Shown: positions 16,972-25,654, counted from the stretch's first letter. The stretch: 32,570 nt of DNA from Candidatus Microgenomates bacterium (GCA_015486535.1 WFRK01000040.1:1-32570); one strand, 5' to 3'. Notes: generated by a model from the sequence alone, not told the origin. Translations and numbers: made by a program.

Positions 16972-18030
16972 ATGTTCCAGCCAAATTTTATAATCACTCC
17001 AGAAATTAATAACAGAATCGCTGAAATTGAAAAACTTAAAACTCTGGTTGATCAGGCAACAATTTTACCCGAGTTAGAGGTTCAATTGCGTTTCAGAGCT
17101 ACGGTTGAGTCCATTCACGGTTCTACTTCCATTGAAGGAAATCCTCTGAATGAACAAGAAGTTAAAAGAGTTCTTCATGGAAACACTATTACCGCCCCGG
17201 ATTATGCTATTAAAGAAATTCTAAATTATAAAAAAGCGCTTGATTGGTTAAATAAAAAAGAATCACAGCAAGACTTACTAACTTCAAAACAAATTTTGCA
17301 CATACACAAACTGCTCATGACAGACTTGCTTCCAAAAGAAAAAGTGGGTGTTTGGCGACCTGGGCCGATATATATAGTTGATGAAATAAATAAAAAAGAA
17401 ATTGTTCGATATATTGGACCTAAAGCAACAGATTTACCAAAGCTTATATCTGGTTTTTTAAAATGGGTCTCAATCCAGCAAAAAAATCAACGCTATCATC
17501 CTATTTTGTTGGCCGGACTTATTCACTATATTTTCGTTTCAATCCACCCATTTTCAGATGGTAATGGTAGAACTACTAGATTAATTACGCACAATTACCT
17601 GAAAATATCAAAGTACGACTTTAGACAATCTTTGACGCTGGATTCTTATTACTTACAACACCGCCAAGAATACTATCAATCTTTGAGCAGAGGAAAAACA
17701 TTCAATGATCGCATGGAATCAAATATCACAAAATTTTTAGATTTTTTCACAAAAGGATTTCTTCAATCATCCCAAAATATCAGCCAATATATTAAACTCA
17801 ATAAAATCTCTAATAAGAGCAATAAACCTCTTAGGCTCAACCAAGAAGAGTTACAAATTCTAGACTATGTTTATGAATTTGGCTCGATAAACATTAGTGA
17901 AGCTATTGAATTTTTGAGAGCAACAAGAAGAACTGTTCAAAGACGCTTAACTAATTTAGTTGATAATAATATTCTTAAAGTTGAAGGAAAAGGGCCTGCT
18001 ACAAAGTATTTGCTCAATAATAAAAAATAG
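16972..18030 (+). CDS. Fic/DOC family protein with N-terminal inhibitory motif and C-terminal winged HTH
   Basis: HPFSDGNGRTTR (HPFxxGNGR), N-terminal STSIEGN (S/TxxxEG/N), C-terminal EELQILDYVYEFGSINISEAIEFLRATRRTVQRRLTNLVDNNILKVEG. Start at 16972 gives the normal MFQPNFIITPEINN N-terminus. Confidence 0.92.
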   Translation: MFQPNFIITPEINNRIAEIEKLKTLVDQATILPELEVQLRFRATVESIHGSTSIEGNPLNEQEVKRVLHGNTITAPDYAIKEILNYKKALDWLNKKESQQDLLTSKQILHIHKLLMTDLLPKEKVGVWRPGPIYIVDEINKKEIVRYIGPKATDLPKLISGFLKWVSIQQKNQRYHPILLAGLIHYIFVSIHPFSDGNGRTTRLITHNYLKISKYDFRQSLTLDSYYLQHRQEYYQSLSRGKTFNDRMESNITKFLDFFTKGFLQSSQNISQYIKLNKISNKSNKPLRLNQEELQILDYVYEFGSINISEAIEFLRATRRTVQRRLTNLVDNNILKVEGKGPATKYLLNNKK

Positions 18031-18079
18031 TCATTGATTATCTATCTCATAAACAAGTAGTACTTATAAGACCAAACGG

Positions 18080-18109
18080 CTCTAAACCCATTTGGCTCGC
18101 ATTATCTCT
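18080..18109 (+). repeat. Imperfect direct repeat copy 2 flanking the Fic gene
   Basis: CTCTAAACCCATTTGGCTCGCATTATCTCT; shares TTTGGCTC and flanking bases with copy 1. Confidence 0.5.
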
Positions 18110-18266
18110 GTCTTCTGAAATTTGCCACCGCACTAAACATCGATGGATGACTTACTTCTTAAACATTAATTTCGTAAATTTGATTTCCCAACTGCATTCG
18201 TATAAATTTCTATCATAATATTTTTTTCAAATGTGGACAATTGATCCCAAGATGAATTAATTCAGA

Positions 18267-18530
18267 TTACTTTTCCGTAAAAAATCTCTCCGCTTCATTG
18301 AGCGTTTTTTCAAAATCAAAAGAAGCATTGAAAAATGCTAAGTTATACTTTTTGCATTCTGCCTGAAAAAAACGACTATCTCGAATCCAACGAGCAATGG
18401 CTTTCTTTAACTGCTGAGGCTTAATTTCTTTGTGCCAATCATCTTCTGGAGAAGCATGAGCTTGAATTTGCACAAATTTCTCAGCCACAGAAATGTCTGG
18501 ATAACCTAAAAAACCAACTCTAAAAGACAT
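18267..18530 (-). pseudogene. Small ORF, possibly the C-terminal remnant of a P-loop kinase-like protein
   Basis: ORF 87 aa without Walker A; VGFLGYPDISVAEKFVQIQAH...FFQAECKKYNLAFFNASFDFEKTLNEAERFF resembles the C-terminal end of kinase-like proteins. Family call tentative; could be an intact small protein. Confidence 0.35.
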
Positions 18531-18720
18531 GATTAGAACATAATCAAATTAACCAAATTATTGTACTACAACTAATGTTGACAATCACTTGTTGTCTTGG
18601 TCACATAATTTGTTTTGTGGATAACAAGCAACAGAAACCTGACTACTCTTAAATAGCAAATTTATCATCATTTAATACTTGCGTCATTTATTGCTTTGAG
18701 AGTAAAATTGAGGCAATAAG

Positions 18721-19773
18721 ATGTTGATCAAAAATTTTGAGAAAGTATTGACAACTTTAGTAAGTGGCGTTTTTTTTGTGTTTATCTTGTTTTCACTGAC
18801 GCAAAAAGCTTATGCCGAAACCTTTATAGTCTATCCCGCTTCCGACACCTACGTTGACTCCAGCTATCCCGATACAAATTTCAACTCAAGACCTTATCTT
18901 TTAGTTAAAGATTACGAAGGTAATTGGGCATGCAGCTATATTAAGTTCCAAAATATCCCAGAATCCAATGAAGGACTACCCTTAAAAAGTGCAATTTTGC
19001 ACATCGATGTCATTGGTGCCATGGGTGACAACCCGGCTCACTGGCATGTCGCCCCGGTGGCCGAAAACTGGAATGCCACCACCCTTACTGCTAACAACCG
19101 ACCTGGATATTTAAGTGACCCACAGTACACTTCAGACCCGACAATCGATATTTCAGAACATGGATTTAAAAGTATAGATTTAACTCACATTGTCAAAGGC
19201 TGGCAAAGTAGTGCTCTCGACTTTAATAAGGGAGTGGCACTGTGCGAGTTTATCGGAGGTAGTCGCTCACTGGTAACTATTAAGAAACAAAATTCTCCTC
19301 CTCCTTTTACTCCGTATTTGACTGTTGACTACAAAGCTCTACCGGGAGAAGGTGGAGCTGATGAAACTGGACCAACCCAGACACCAACACCGACATTAGT
19401 GCCGACAGCTAGACCGACACCTACGCCTACTCCCACACTCACTCCGACCGATACATCAACCCCTACTCTGGAGGCTGAAGCGACTACTGGGCCAACCACT
19501 ACTCCTTCTGACACTAATACAACGCCAACGGATACAGTATCGACAGCCAGCACACAAACAGCAACATCAAGTGTTGCCGGCAGTCAAAATGAGGAAAACA
19601 ACAAAGCGAGCTCGTTTATTTATTGGCTGGTCATCGTCATCTTGTTGGCAACTATCGCTAGCTTACTGATACTGTTCTTCAGAAAGAAAAAACAAAAGAA
19701 GTCACCATCTCACACTAAAAGTACCGACAAAAATGCAAAAACCAAGCACAGTGGCTCAAGTGAAAAAAAGTAG
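18721..19773 (+). CDS. Secreted DNRLRE-like domain protein with Pro/Thr stalk, TM and basic tail
   Basis: Signal peptide to AYAE, FIVYPASDTYVDSSYPDTNFNSRPYLLVKDY...SYIKFQNIPESNEGLPLKSAILHIDV...VKGWQSS...PYLTVDYKA, then TPTPT-rich linker, TM, Lys-rich tail. Confidence 0.85.
   Translation: MLIKNFEKVLTTLVSGVFFVFILFSLTQKAYAETFIVYPASDTYVDSSYPDTNFNSRPYLLVKDYEGNWACSYIKFQNIPESNEGLPLKSAILHIDVIGAMGDNPAHWHVAPVAENWNATTLTANNRPGYLSDPQYTSDPTIDISEHGFKSIDLTHIVKGWQSSALDFNKGVALCEFIGGSRSLVTIKKQNSPPPFTPYLTVDYKALPGEGGADETGPTQTPTPTLVPTARPTPTPTPTLTPTDTSTPTLEAEATTGPTTTPSDTNTTPTDTVSTASTQTATSSVAGSQNEENNKASSFIYWLVIVILLATIASLLILFFRKKKQKKSPSHTKSTDKNAKTKHSGSSEKK
19375..19560 (+). repeat. Low-complexity Pro/Thr-encoding stalk
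   Basis: Degenerate repeats of CCNACN codons (TPTPTLVPTARPTPTPTPTLTPTDTSTPT). Confidence 0.75.
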
Positions 19774-19825
19774 GGTTGGGTTAATTTGTTGATATACGCG
19801 TGGACGGAATGAGCTTGATTTATTT

Positions 19826-20203
19826 TTAGTTCAAATCTTTTAAAAAGTCGCTGATCCTTTCTGGATTTTCATTTGCTTGATCTTGTTTGAAATAAAATTC
19901 CAAAAATACAATTTCTTGTTCTTGAGGAAAATACGCGTAGATCAAACGCAAACCACTTCTAACACCTCGTCCCTTAAGACTTCTACAAGCAATTTTCTTC
20001 ACTTTAAAAAAAGATAGTTTCTTTGTGTTACCAGCACCTTTAATCTCAAAAATACCATGATTATCAATATTAAAGAGATGAAAGAGTCTAATGGCATTAT
20101 CTTTTAGAGTCTCTGAATCGCTCTCAAGAGTATGAAATTTCTTTTTTAATTTCTTTAAATCTTTTTCAAATTTTCTTGTTGTATCATATTTAATTTTCGT
20201 CAT
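19826..20203 (-). CDS. RelE/ParE-like toxin (putative)
   Basis: ORF 125 aa: YDTTRKFEKDLKKLKKKF...FEIKGAGNTKKLSFFKVKKIACRSLKGRGVRSGLRLIYAYFPQEQEIVFLEFYFKQDQANENPERI, RelE-fold-like. Start overlaps the antitoxin stop. Confidence 0.72.
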   Translation of the reverse strand: MTKIKYDTTRKFEKDLKKLKKKFHTLESDSETLKDNAIRLFHLFNIDNHGIFEIKGAGNTKKLSFFKVKKIACRSLKGRGVRSGLRLIYAYFPQEQEIVFLEFYFKQDQANENPERISDFLKDLN

Positions 20204-20963
20204 ACTGTCTCACTGAAAATTCCGGAGTACGATAAAATACGGCTTCGTAATTAATCACTTTTTGATCTTTTGCTCCAATCCATGGAACATCTTTGTGAGA
20301 ATACTCTTTCATCTTGCTAGCATTAAAATCTTTAAAACGCTCTATCTCCCAATCAATCAAATCTTTTGCTCGTGCAGATAAACTGGCAAGATCTGCAGGT
20401 CTCCGTGGCAAATATTTTTTTTGGTCATGCTGAAAGTATTTTTTAGTCACTCGTACTAAATCACCATCTTTTTCCATCTCTTTGATGATATCCAAAAAAG
20501 CAGCGGGAGTTGGTCCAAAATGATTTTTAATATATTTTGCACCAATTAACTGCTCTTCAAATTTCTCATAATAATCAAAATCAATGAAATACATTAATTT
20601 GCAAATCACTGCCTCACCAACATTGGGGCGGGCACCAATGTTTTCCAGGATATATAAAAGCACCTCTTTAAACTTCTTCACTCTTTCTTGTGGAACAGAT
20701 ATACGCATTGCTTGCTTAGTAGTTTTTAGCTTTTGCTTTCTTTTTTCTAATTTTACTTTTGGTTTTAAAATGTCTTTTCCAGATAAGAAATTCTCTAAAG
20801 ATAATCCAAAAATCTGCGCTAATTCTTGCGCCTCTTTCACTGACATATCTCTTGCACCAGTTTCAATTTGTGCATAAGTGGGACGAGAAACACCAATCTT
20901 CTTAGCCAGAAACTCTTGGCTTAAATCGTGCTTTTGTCGTAATTTTTTTAGAAATGTAATCAT
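20190..20963 (-). CDS. XRE-HTH fused to Panacea/DUF4065 domain (putative antitoxin)
   Basis: LRQKHDLSQEFLAKKIGVSRPTYAQIETGARDMSVKEAQELAQIFGLSLENFL (XRE), then VGEAVICKLMYFIDFDYYEKFEEQLIGAKYIKNHFGPTPAAFLDIIKEMEKDGDLV (DUF4065-like). Confidence 0.82.
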   Translation of the reverse strand: MITFLKKLRQKHDLSQEFLAKKIGVSRPTYAQIETGARDMSVKEAQELAQIFGLSLENFLSGKDILKPKVKLEKRKQKLKTTKQAMRISVPQERVKKFKEVLLYILENIGARPNVGEAVICKLMYFIDFDYYEKFEEQLIGAKYIKNHFGPTPAAFLDIIKEMEKDGDLVRVTKKYFQHDQKKYLPRRPADLASLSARAKDLIDWEIERFKDFNASKMKEYSHKDVPWIGAKDQKVINYEAVFYRTPEFSVRQYDEN

Positions 20964-21111
20964 AATACCTTCATTAAATTATCAATATATCTGTATGGTA
21001 GCAAATGTAAAGATTCTTGTCAAATGAATTGCTAGAAAATTTTACCTAACTTTAAATCCCACTTTTACTTTTGACAGAAGAGTTGGCTAGAAATCACAAT
21101 CTGCAACATTC

Positions 21112-21936
21112 TTAAAACTCAACCGTGGTTGTAATTGGCATATGGTCAGAACCATATAAATCAAGCTTTTGACAATTTTTTAGTTTGATATTTTTCAACC
21201 AAACAAAATCGATTTTTCTTCGCACATGAATGTTCAATAATCTAATTATCTTGCCAAGAACAGCTACACCAAGACTGGTGTCTATATTAAATAAATCAGC
21301 CGTCCAATCAATTTGTTTTGTTGCTTCGATATAATGGGACCCGAAAAGTTCTTTGTATAATTTCTGTTCCTTGCCAGTTTTCAATAAATCAAGACAGTTA
21401 AAATCGCCACAAATAATTTCTCCTGCCGGTATATTAATCTGTTTAGACAGATGTTTAATGTAAAGTAATTGTTTTAGTCTGTGCCGCATACCACCATTAT
21501 GGTCAAGGTGAACATTGGCTACGTAAAGGCTCTTTTTGCCGATGCCAAACTTGATAAGTATCATGCGCCTTTTCAAAGACGAGACAATACCTCCAGCTAA
21601 GAAAGAAAAAATCTTTTCATGAATTTTAAGTTGCTGACTGTATGGTAAAAAAAATAGATGTTTTGACTTTATTGACAACACGGTCTTATTCCAAAGTATA
21701 CAATTGCCCATACCAAATATATTTTTCTCTTCCCCAAGATGGCATTCTGCTTGCCATGAATCTCCAAGCTTATGAAGTAAGTTTTTTATGATATTTTCTT
21801 TTTCATAAATAACTACCTCTTGTAAACATATCATTGAGACGCCTGAGGCCACCATTTCTAATAAATTGTTGATTACCTCGTTAGAATGTTGTGAAAATTG
21901 GATGTTGTAAGTTACAAAACTAATTTGTTTTTTCAT
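21112..21936 (-). CDS. Endonuclease/exonuclease/phosphatase-fold protein
   Basis: SFVTYNIQFS...ICLQEVVIYE...VANVHLDHNGG...IICGDFNCLD...GSDHMPITTTV. Confidence 0.87.
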   Translation of the reverse strand: MKKQISFVTYNIQFSQHSNEVINNLLEMVASGVSMICLQEVVIYEKENIIKNLLHKLGDSWQAECHLGEEKNIFGMGNCILWNKTVLSIKSKHLFFLPYSQQLKIHEKIFSFLAGGIVSSLKRRMILIKFGIGKKSLYVANVHLDHNGGMRHRLKQLLYIKHLSKQINIPAGEIICGDFNCLDLLKTGKEQKLYKELFGSHYIEATKQIDWTADLFNIDTSLGVAVLGKIIRLLNIHVRRKIDFVWLKNIKLKNCQKLDLYGSDHMPITTTVEF

Positions 21937-22098
21937 TATTGGAAGAATTTTTTAAACCTTTTTCAGCTCGAATGATAAACTGCTTTTTGCCTTGGCCAGC
22001 AGCAATGCGATTAAAATTGTTTCGATTTCATTAAATCCATTTAAATCAAACATTGATAAACCTAGACTAGTCTTCTATGATAATACAGAAATTAAACT

Positions 22099-22551
22099 AT
22101 GATTACAATCCGCTTTACCGCCGCCAATGAAAAACAAACGATCGATTTTATCCAACTTAATCGATTAATCAAACAGTTGGCCGGCTTCAGTCCGCCACAT
22201 AATCAAAAATCATGGACTCAATTTTTGAACCAGGAAAGTCTCCATCAATTAATTGCCGTTGAAGACAACGGAAATAAACTCATCGGACTGGCGAGTCTTT
22301 TTGTGATTGAAAAAATTGAGTATCGCACCGGGTTAATCGAAGGTTTAGTGGTTGATCAAACCTATCGTCATCAAGGTATCGGTAAACAAATGATGCAAAA
22401 GCTGGTGGAACAAGGGCGTCGTTTGCAATTAAAACAGTTAGACTTAACTTCAAATCCGACTCGGTTAGCGGCAAATCGCTTTTACCAAAAGTTTGGTTTT
22501 CGAAAAAGAGAAACAAATGTCTATCGCTTACTCATTAGCAATCAATCTTGA
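22099..22551 (+). CDS. GNAT-family N-acetyltransferase
   Basis: GLIEGLVVDQTYRHQGIGKQMMQKLVEQGR...LTSNPTRLAANRFYQKFGFRKRETNVYRL. Confidence 0.9.
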   Translation: MITIRFTAANEKQTIDFIQLNRLIKQLAGFSPPHNQKSWTQFLNQESLHQLIAVEDNGNKLIGLASLFVIEKIEYRTGLIEGLVVDQTYRHQGIGKQMMQKLVEQGRRLQLKQLDLTSNPTRLAANRFYQKFGFRKRETNVYRLLISNQS

Positions 22552-23087
22552 TCTTTTCGATCAAATTTACGGGCAAAAAAGATCACACTCTCACCGACAG
22601 CCAAACCCAAGATCCACCCGGCAATAATATCTGTTGGATAGTGCACACCAAGATAAAGGCGGCTGAAACTGATCAACATTACTAAAACCAAACCAACTAA
22701 AGCCACAAACAATGTCAACGGCTTCTTTCGCCAAATCCACCAACTTAAATAAGTGATGATGAAATAAAAAATGGTGTTATTCATTGCGTGACCTGAGGGA
22801 AAACTAGGAGAGGTGGCCACAATTAGATGAGTGACGACGTCGGGTCGAACGCGATTAATAAGATGTTTGAGCGTTTGATTGATCACAACACTGGACAGCA
22901 TCGCCGTCACTAGGATTACTGCTTCTTGGCGATAATGGCGCCAAACCAATATCACAGTCAATAAAACAGTTATCAATATCAAAGATTTCGTGCCACCAAA
23001 ATCAGTCAATAATTTCATCAACCAAGTCAGACCTGGGTTACGCCAATGAGCGATGAGCAATAAAATTTGTCGATCAAAAAATTGCAT
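22542..23087 (-). CDS. PAP2-superfamily phosphatase (undecaprenyl-diphosphatase-like)
   Basis: KHLINRVRPD, SFPSGHAMNNT, SFSRLYLGVHYPTDIIAGW, multi-TM. Confidence 0.9.
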   Translation of the reverse strand: MQFFDRQILLLIAHWRNPGLTWLMKLLTDFGGTKSLILITVLLTVILVWRHYRQEAVILVTAMLSSVVINQTLKHLINRVRPDVVTHLIVATSPSFPSGHAMNNTIFYFIITYLSWWIWRKKPLTLFVALVGLVLVMLISFSRLYLGVHYPTDIIAGWILGLAVGESVIFFARKFDRKDQD

Positions 23088-23239
23088 ACTTTGTTAAGAT
23101 AGCATAAAAATAATTTAAAAACACTTGCTGATTGCTGCAGGCGCTAATAACAGTCATGGTGCCAAGTTGATTACTCATCATTAAATCTTCAAAGAGACAA
23201 CTTGATCTCAAATAGAAAGGGAGTTAAAATAGACCCGAA

Positions 23240-24391
23240 ATGAAAAAAAAGCTGGTTGTTAGCTTCCTCTTCTTGATGGTGTTCGCTCTTGGTTTTGGTT
23301 TGACCGTTGGATCAGTTCGAGCTCTCGAACCTACTAATAAAATACCGACAGCGGTAGAGAGTTACACTCTTAAACCGTCAGAAAAAGTGGTTAACACCTA
23401 CATTCAACCACAAGGTTATTTTTATGGTGTCAACGTCAAACTTTATAATCAAAACCATCAATTAGTAAAAGATCAAGCAGATTTTTACTACCAATGGTCA
23501 GTGATGGCCAATCCTCATCAAAACTATGCCATCGTCTATGTGACTGATTATGGTATGAAGAACGGTTGTCCTTATGATATTAAAGCTCCCTGCCCTAATC
23601 TTCATGCTGATTTGAGAGCGGTGCATTTAGGCCAAGCACGCATCCAAGTTGAGGCCTACAAATTAAATCGCCTGGTGGCTCGAACATCATTCATCGTCAA
23701 TGTCACCGATCAGTGGCAACTGCACTGGCGCAATAAGCATTCAGTCATCGAGCAAGGTATCGACTACCCTTTCAGTTTGGAATTGAGACTTAATGACCGA
23801 CCAATTAAAAATCTCGATCAGGTGCATTTTAGATGGCGTCAAAATGAATCGACTCCAAAGTTGTGGATCCGAGATACCCTGGTAGATTATGACAGAAATT
23901 ATTGTGGCAGTGACTATCCCTGTCCTAACAGTAATGTGGACGCTACCATCAGAGGTTTAAGCTTGGGCAAAACCATTTTATCAGTCACAGCAGAAACAAA
24001 GGATGGCTATAAGTTAGGTCGCACAATTGATTTGCCGATTACGATTGTCCCGCGAAGACCAATTTCGCCCCGACCAACCACTTTACCAATTGCAGTCAAT
24101 CGTCCCGTTTTTCCAGTTGAAAATAAGCCCACATTACCACCAGAAATACGTTTGCCAAAACCAATTAATAATTGGGAAGGAGAAAAGGAACAACAAATTA
24201 ATGCCCGCTTAAAACGATTGGAAACAACGATTGCAATGCAAAAAAAGAGTTTGGTAAAACAACAACAATTAATCAAGCAGACAGAACAACGACTTAATCA
24301 GCAGCAAAACGTTTTGAAAATCATTCAAATCCAAATCAACAAGATTAGTCTATTTTTCCAGAAAATTTTCAATTTTAGATTGGCTAATTAA
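23240..24391 (+). CDS. Secreted protein with two copies of a Cys-containing beta domain and C-terminal coiled coil
   Basis: Signal peptide; repeat units NGCPYDIKAPCPNLHADLRAVHLGQARIQVEAYK and NYCGSDYPCPNSNVDATIRGLSLGKTILSVTAETK; Pro-rich linker; Gln-rich coiled coil. Confidence 0.7.
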   Translation: MKKKLVVSFLFLMVFALGFGLTVGSVRALEPTNKIPTAVESYTLKPSEKVVNTYIQPQGYFYGVNVKLYNQNHQLVKDQADFYYQWSVMANPHQNYAIVYVTDYGMKNGCPYDIKAPCPNLHADLRAVHLGQARIQVEAYKLNRLVARTSFIVNVTDQWQLHWRNKHSVIEQGIDYPFSLELRLNDRPIKNLDQVHFRWRQNESTPKLWIRDTLVDYDRNYCGSDYPCPNSNVDATIRGLSLGKTILSVTAETKDGYKLGRTIDLPITIVPRRPISPRPTTLPIAVNRPVFPVENKPTLPPEIRLPKPINNWEGEKEQQINARLKRLETTIAMQKKSLVKQQQLIKQTEQRLNQQQNVLKIIQIQINKISLFFQKIFNFRLAN

Positions 24392-25512
24392 ACTGCCTTT
24401 GTCTTGGTTTTTGCTTCGATTAAAACTCCACCACCGGTCTCTTTGACTTTATCAATTCGCCGCTCCATCTGTCTCACCCGGGTGCCCGCTAATTGCTCAT
24501 AACTTTTCTGCAAAGAGCCGATCGCATTGCCATATTTTTCAAAACTGAGCTTGAATTTTGACCATTCATTGATAAAGGCTTCAATTTGTTTCAAAACTTC
24601 GCGCAGGTTATCAGCCACCATAAAGTTGCGATAACTTTCCATGACGGTACGCGCCACAATAATAAAGCTGATCGGTGAAACCATCAGCACTCGTTTAGTA
24701 ATGGCAAAATCAACCAACTCGGCAAATTCTTGATTAATGAAAGCGAAAACCGCTTCATTAGGCACAAACATAATCGCATAATCTAATGTGCCCGACTCCG
24801 GGCTGATGTATTCCGCCACCTTATTTATTTTGATTTTAATATCGCGTGCGAACTGCAACTTGTATTGTTTTCTCGCTTCCTTGCTCGTCTCATTTGTCAT
24901 TTTTTGGAGCGAGGCGAAAGGAAATTTAACATCTACCGGTACAATGCGTTCGTGGGGCAAAAGTAAAGTGATGTCTGGCCGTAGGTTGGTTGATCCCAAA
25001 CGACTTTGACGCAACCACTGTTTGCCTTCTTGTAGACCACTAGACTGCAAAATATTTTCAATAATCCGTTCACCCCAAGCACCTCGTTGTTGATTGTTTG
25101 CCAAAACTTTTTTTAACTCATTTGTCGAGGTGGCTAATTTCTCACTCACCGCCCGCTGCTCTTCGATGGCTTTTTTTAACGCTCCAAAGTATTGACTGCG
25201 TTCCTTCTCGGTTAACTTCAAATCCGCATCACGGCGATGCAACTCATCCTCAAGTTGACGGACCAATTTTTCGATTTGCTTATGTTTATTTTCTAAATTC
25301 TCTTTGATTGTTTCTTTATCTTTTTCCAAGATTAATTTTGACTGTTTCGTAATTTTTTCCACTGATCGACCAAATACCTGATCAACCAATTTTTCTAAAT
25401 CTACCTCCTCGTGTTGGGACTGCTTCTCGACTAATTTTTTGACAAAAAAAATCAGCACCAAAAGTAAAAGCAGGATAAATAAACCAATCAAACCTAAAAG
25501 TAAATTATTCAT
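24388..25512 (-). CDS. rmuC: RmuC-family DNA recombination protein
   Basis: N-terminal TM and coiled coil, then RGAWGERIIENILQSSGLQEGKQW...LRPDITLLLPHERIVPVDVKFPF...YAIMFVPNEAVFAFI...SPISFIIVARTVMESYR. Confidence 0.93.
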   Translation of the reverse strand: MNNLLLGLIGLFILLLLLVLIFFVKKLVEKQSQHEEVDLEKLVDQVFGRSVEKITKQSKLILEKDKETIKENLENKHKQIEKLVRQLEDELHRRDADLKLTEKERSQYFGALKKAIEEQRAVSEKLATSTNELKKVLANNQQRGAWGERIIENILQSSGLQEGKQWLRQSRLGSTNLRPDITLLLPHERIVPVDVKFPFASLQKMTNETSKEARKQYKLQFARDIKIKINKVAEYISPESGTLDYAIMFVPNEAVFAFINQEFAELVDFAITKRVLMVSPISFIIVARTVMESYRNFMVADNLREVLKQIEAFINEWSKFKLSFEKYGNAIGSLQKSYEQLAGTRVRQMERRIDKVKETGGGVLIEAKTKTKAV

Positions 25513-25654
25513 ATTTGATAGCCCTTATAATTTTGGCGCTTACCCAACTGCCTCATAACCTTCATCCTCATTGGCAATAGAAACCGGTCGGTAATTTCCA
25601 TTATAACTAAAACCTCACTCAGCAACAAGCAAAGAAAATTGTTACAATCATTTT

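Noticed and set aside
18578-18609. TTGACA...CATAAT possible promoter upstream of the DNRLRE-like gene
   Set aside because: Spacing is 20 bp, longer than the usual 16-18; could be chance, so not listed as a feature.
19329-19553. Minus-strand ORF rich in Val-Gly repeats
   Set aside because: Antisense shadow of the Pro/Thr stalk of the DNRLRE-like protein; low-complexity artefact.
19375-19560. Possible CRISPR-like or tandem repeat array
   Set aside because: Repeats are degenerate in-frame Pro/Thr codons without constant spacers; explained by a protein stalk.
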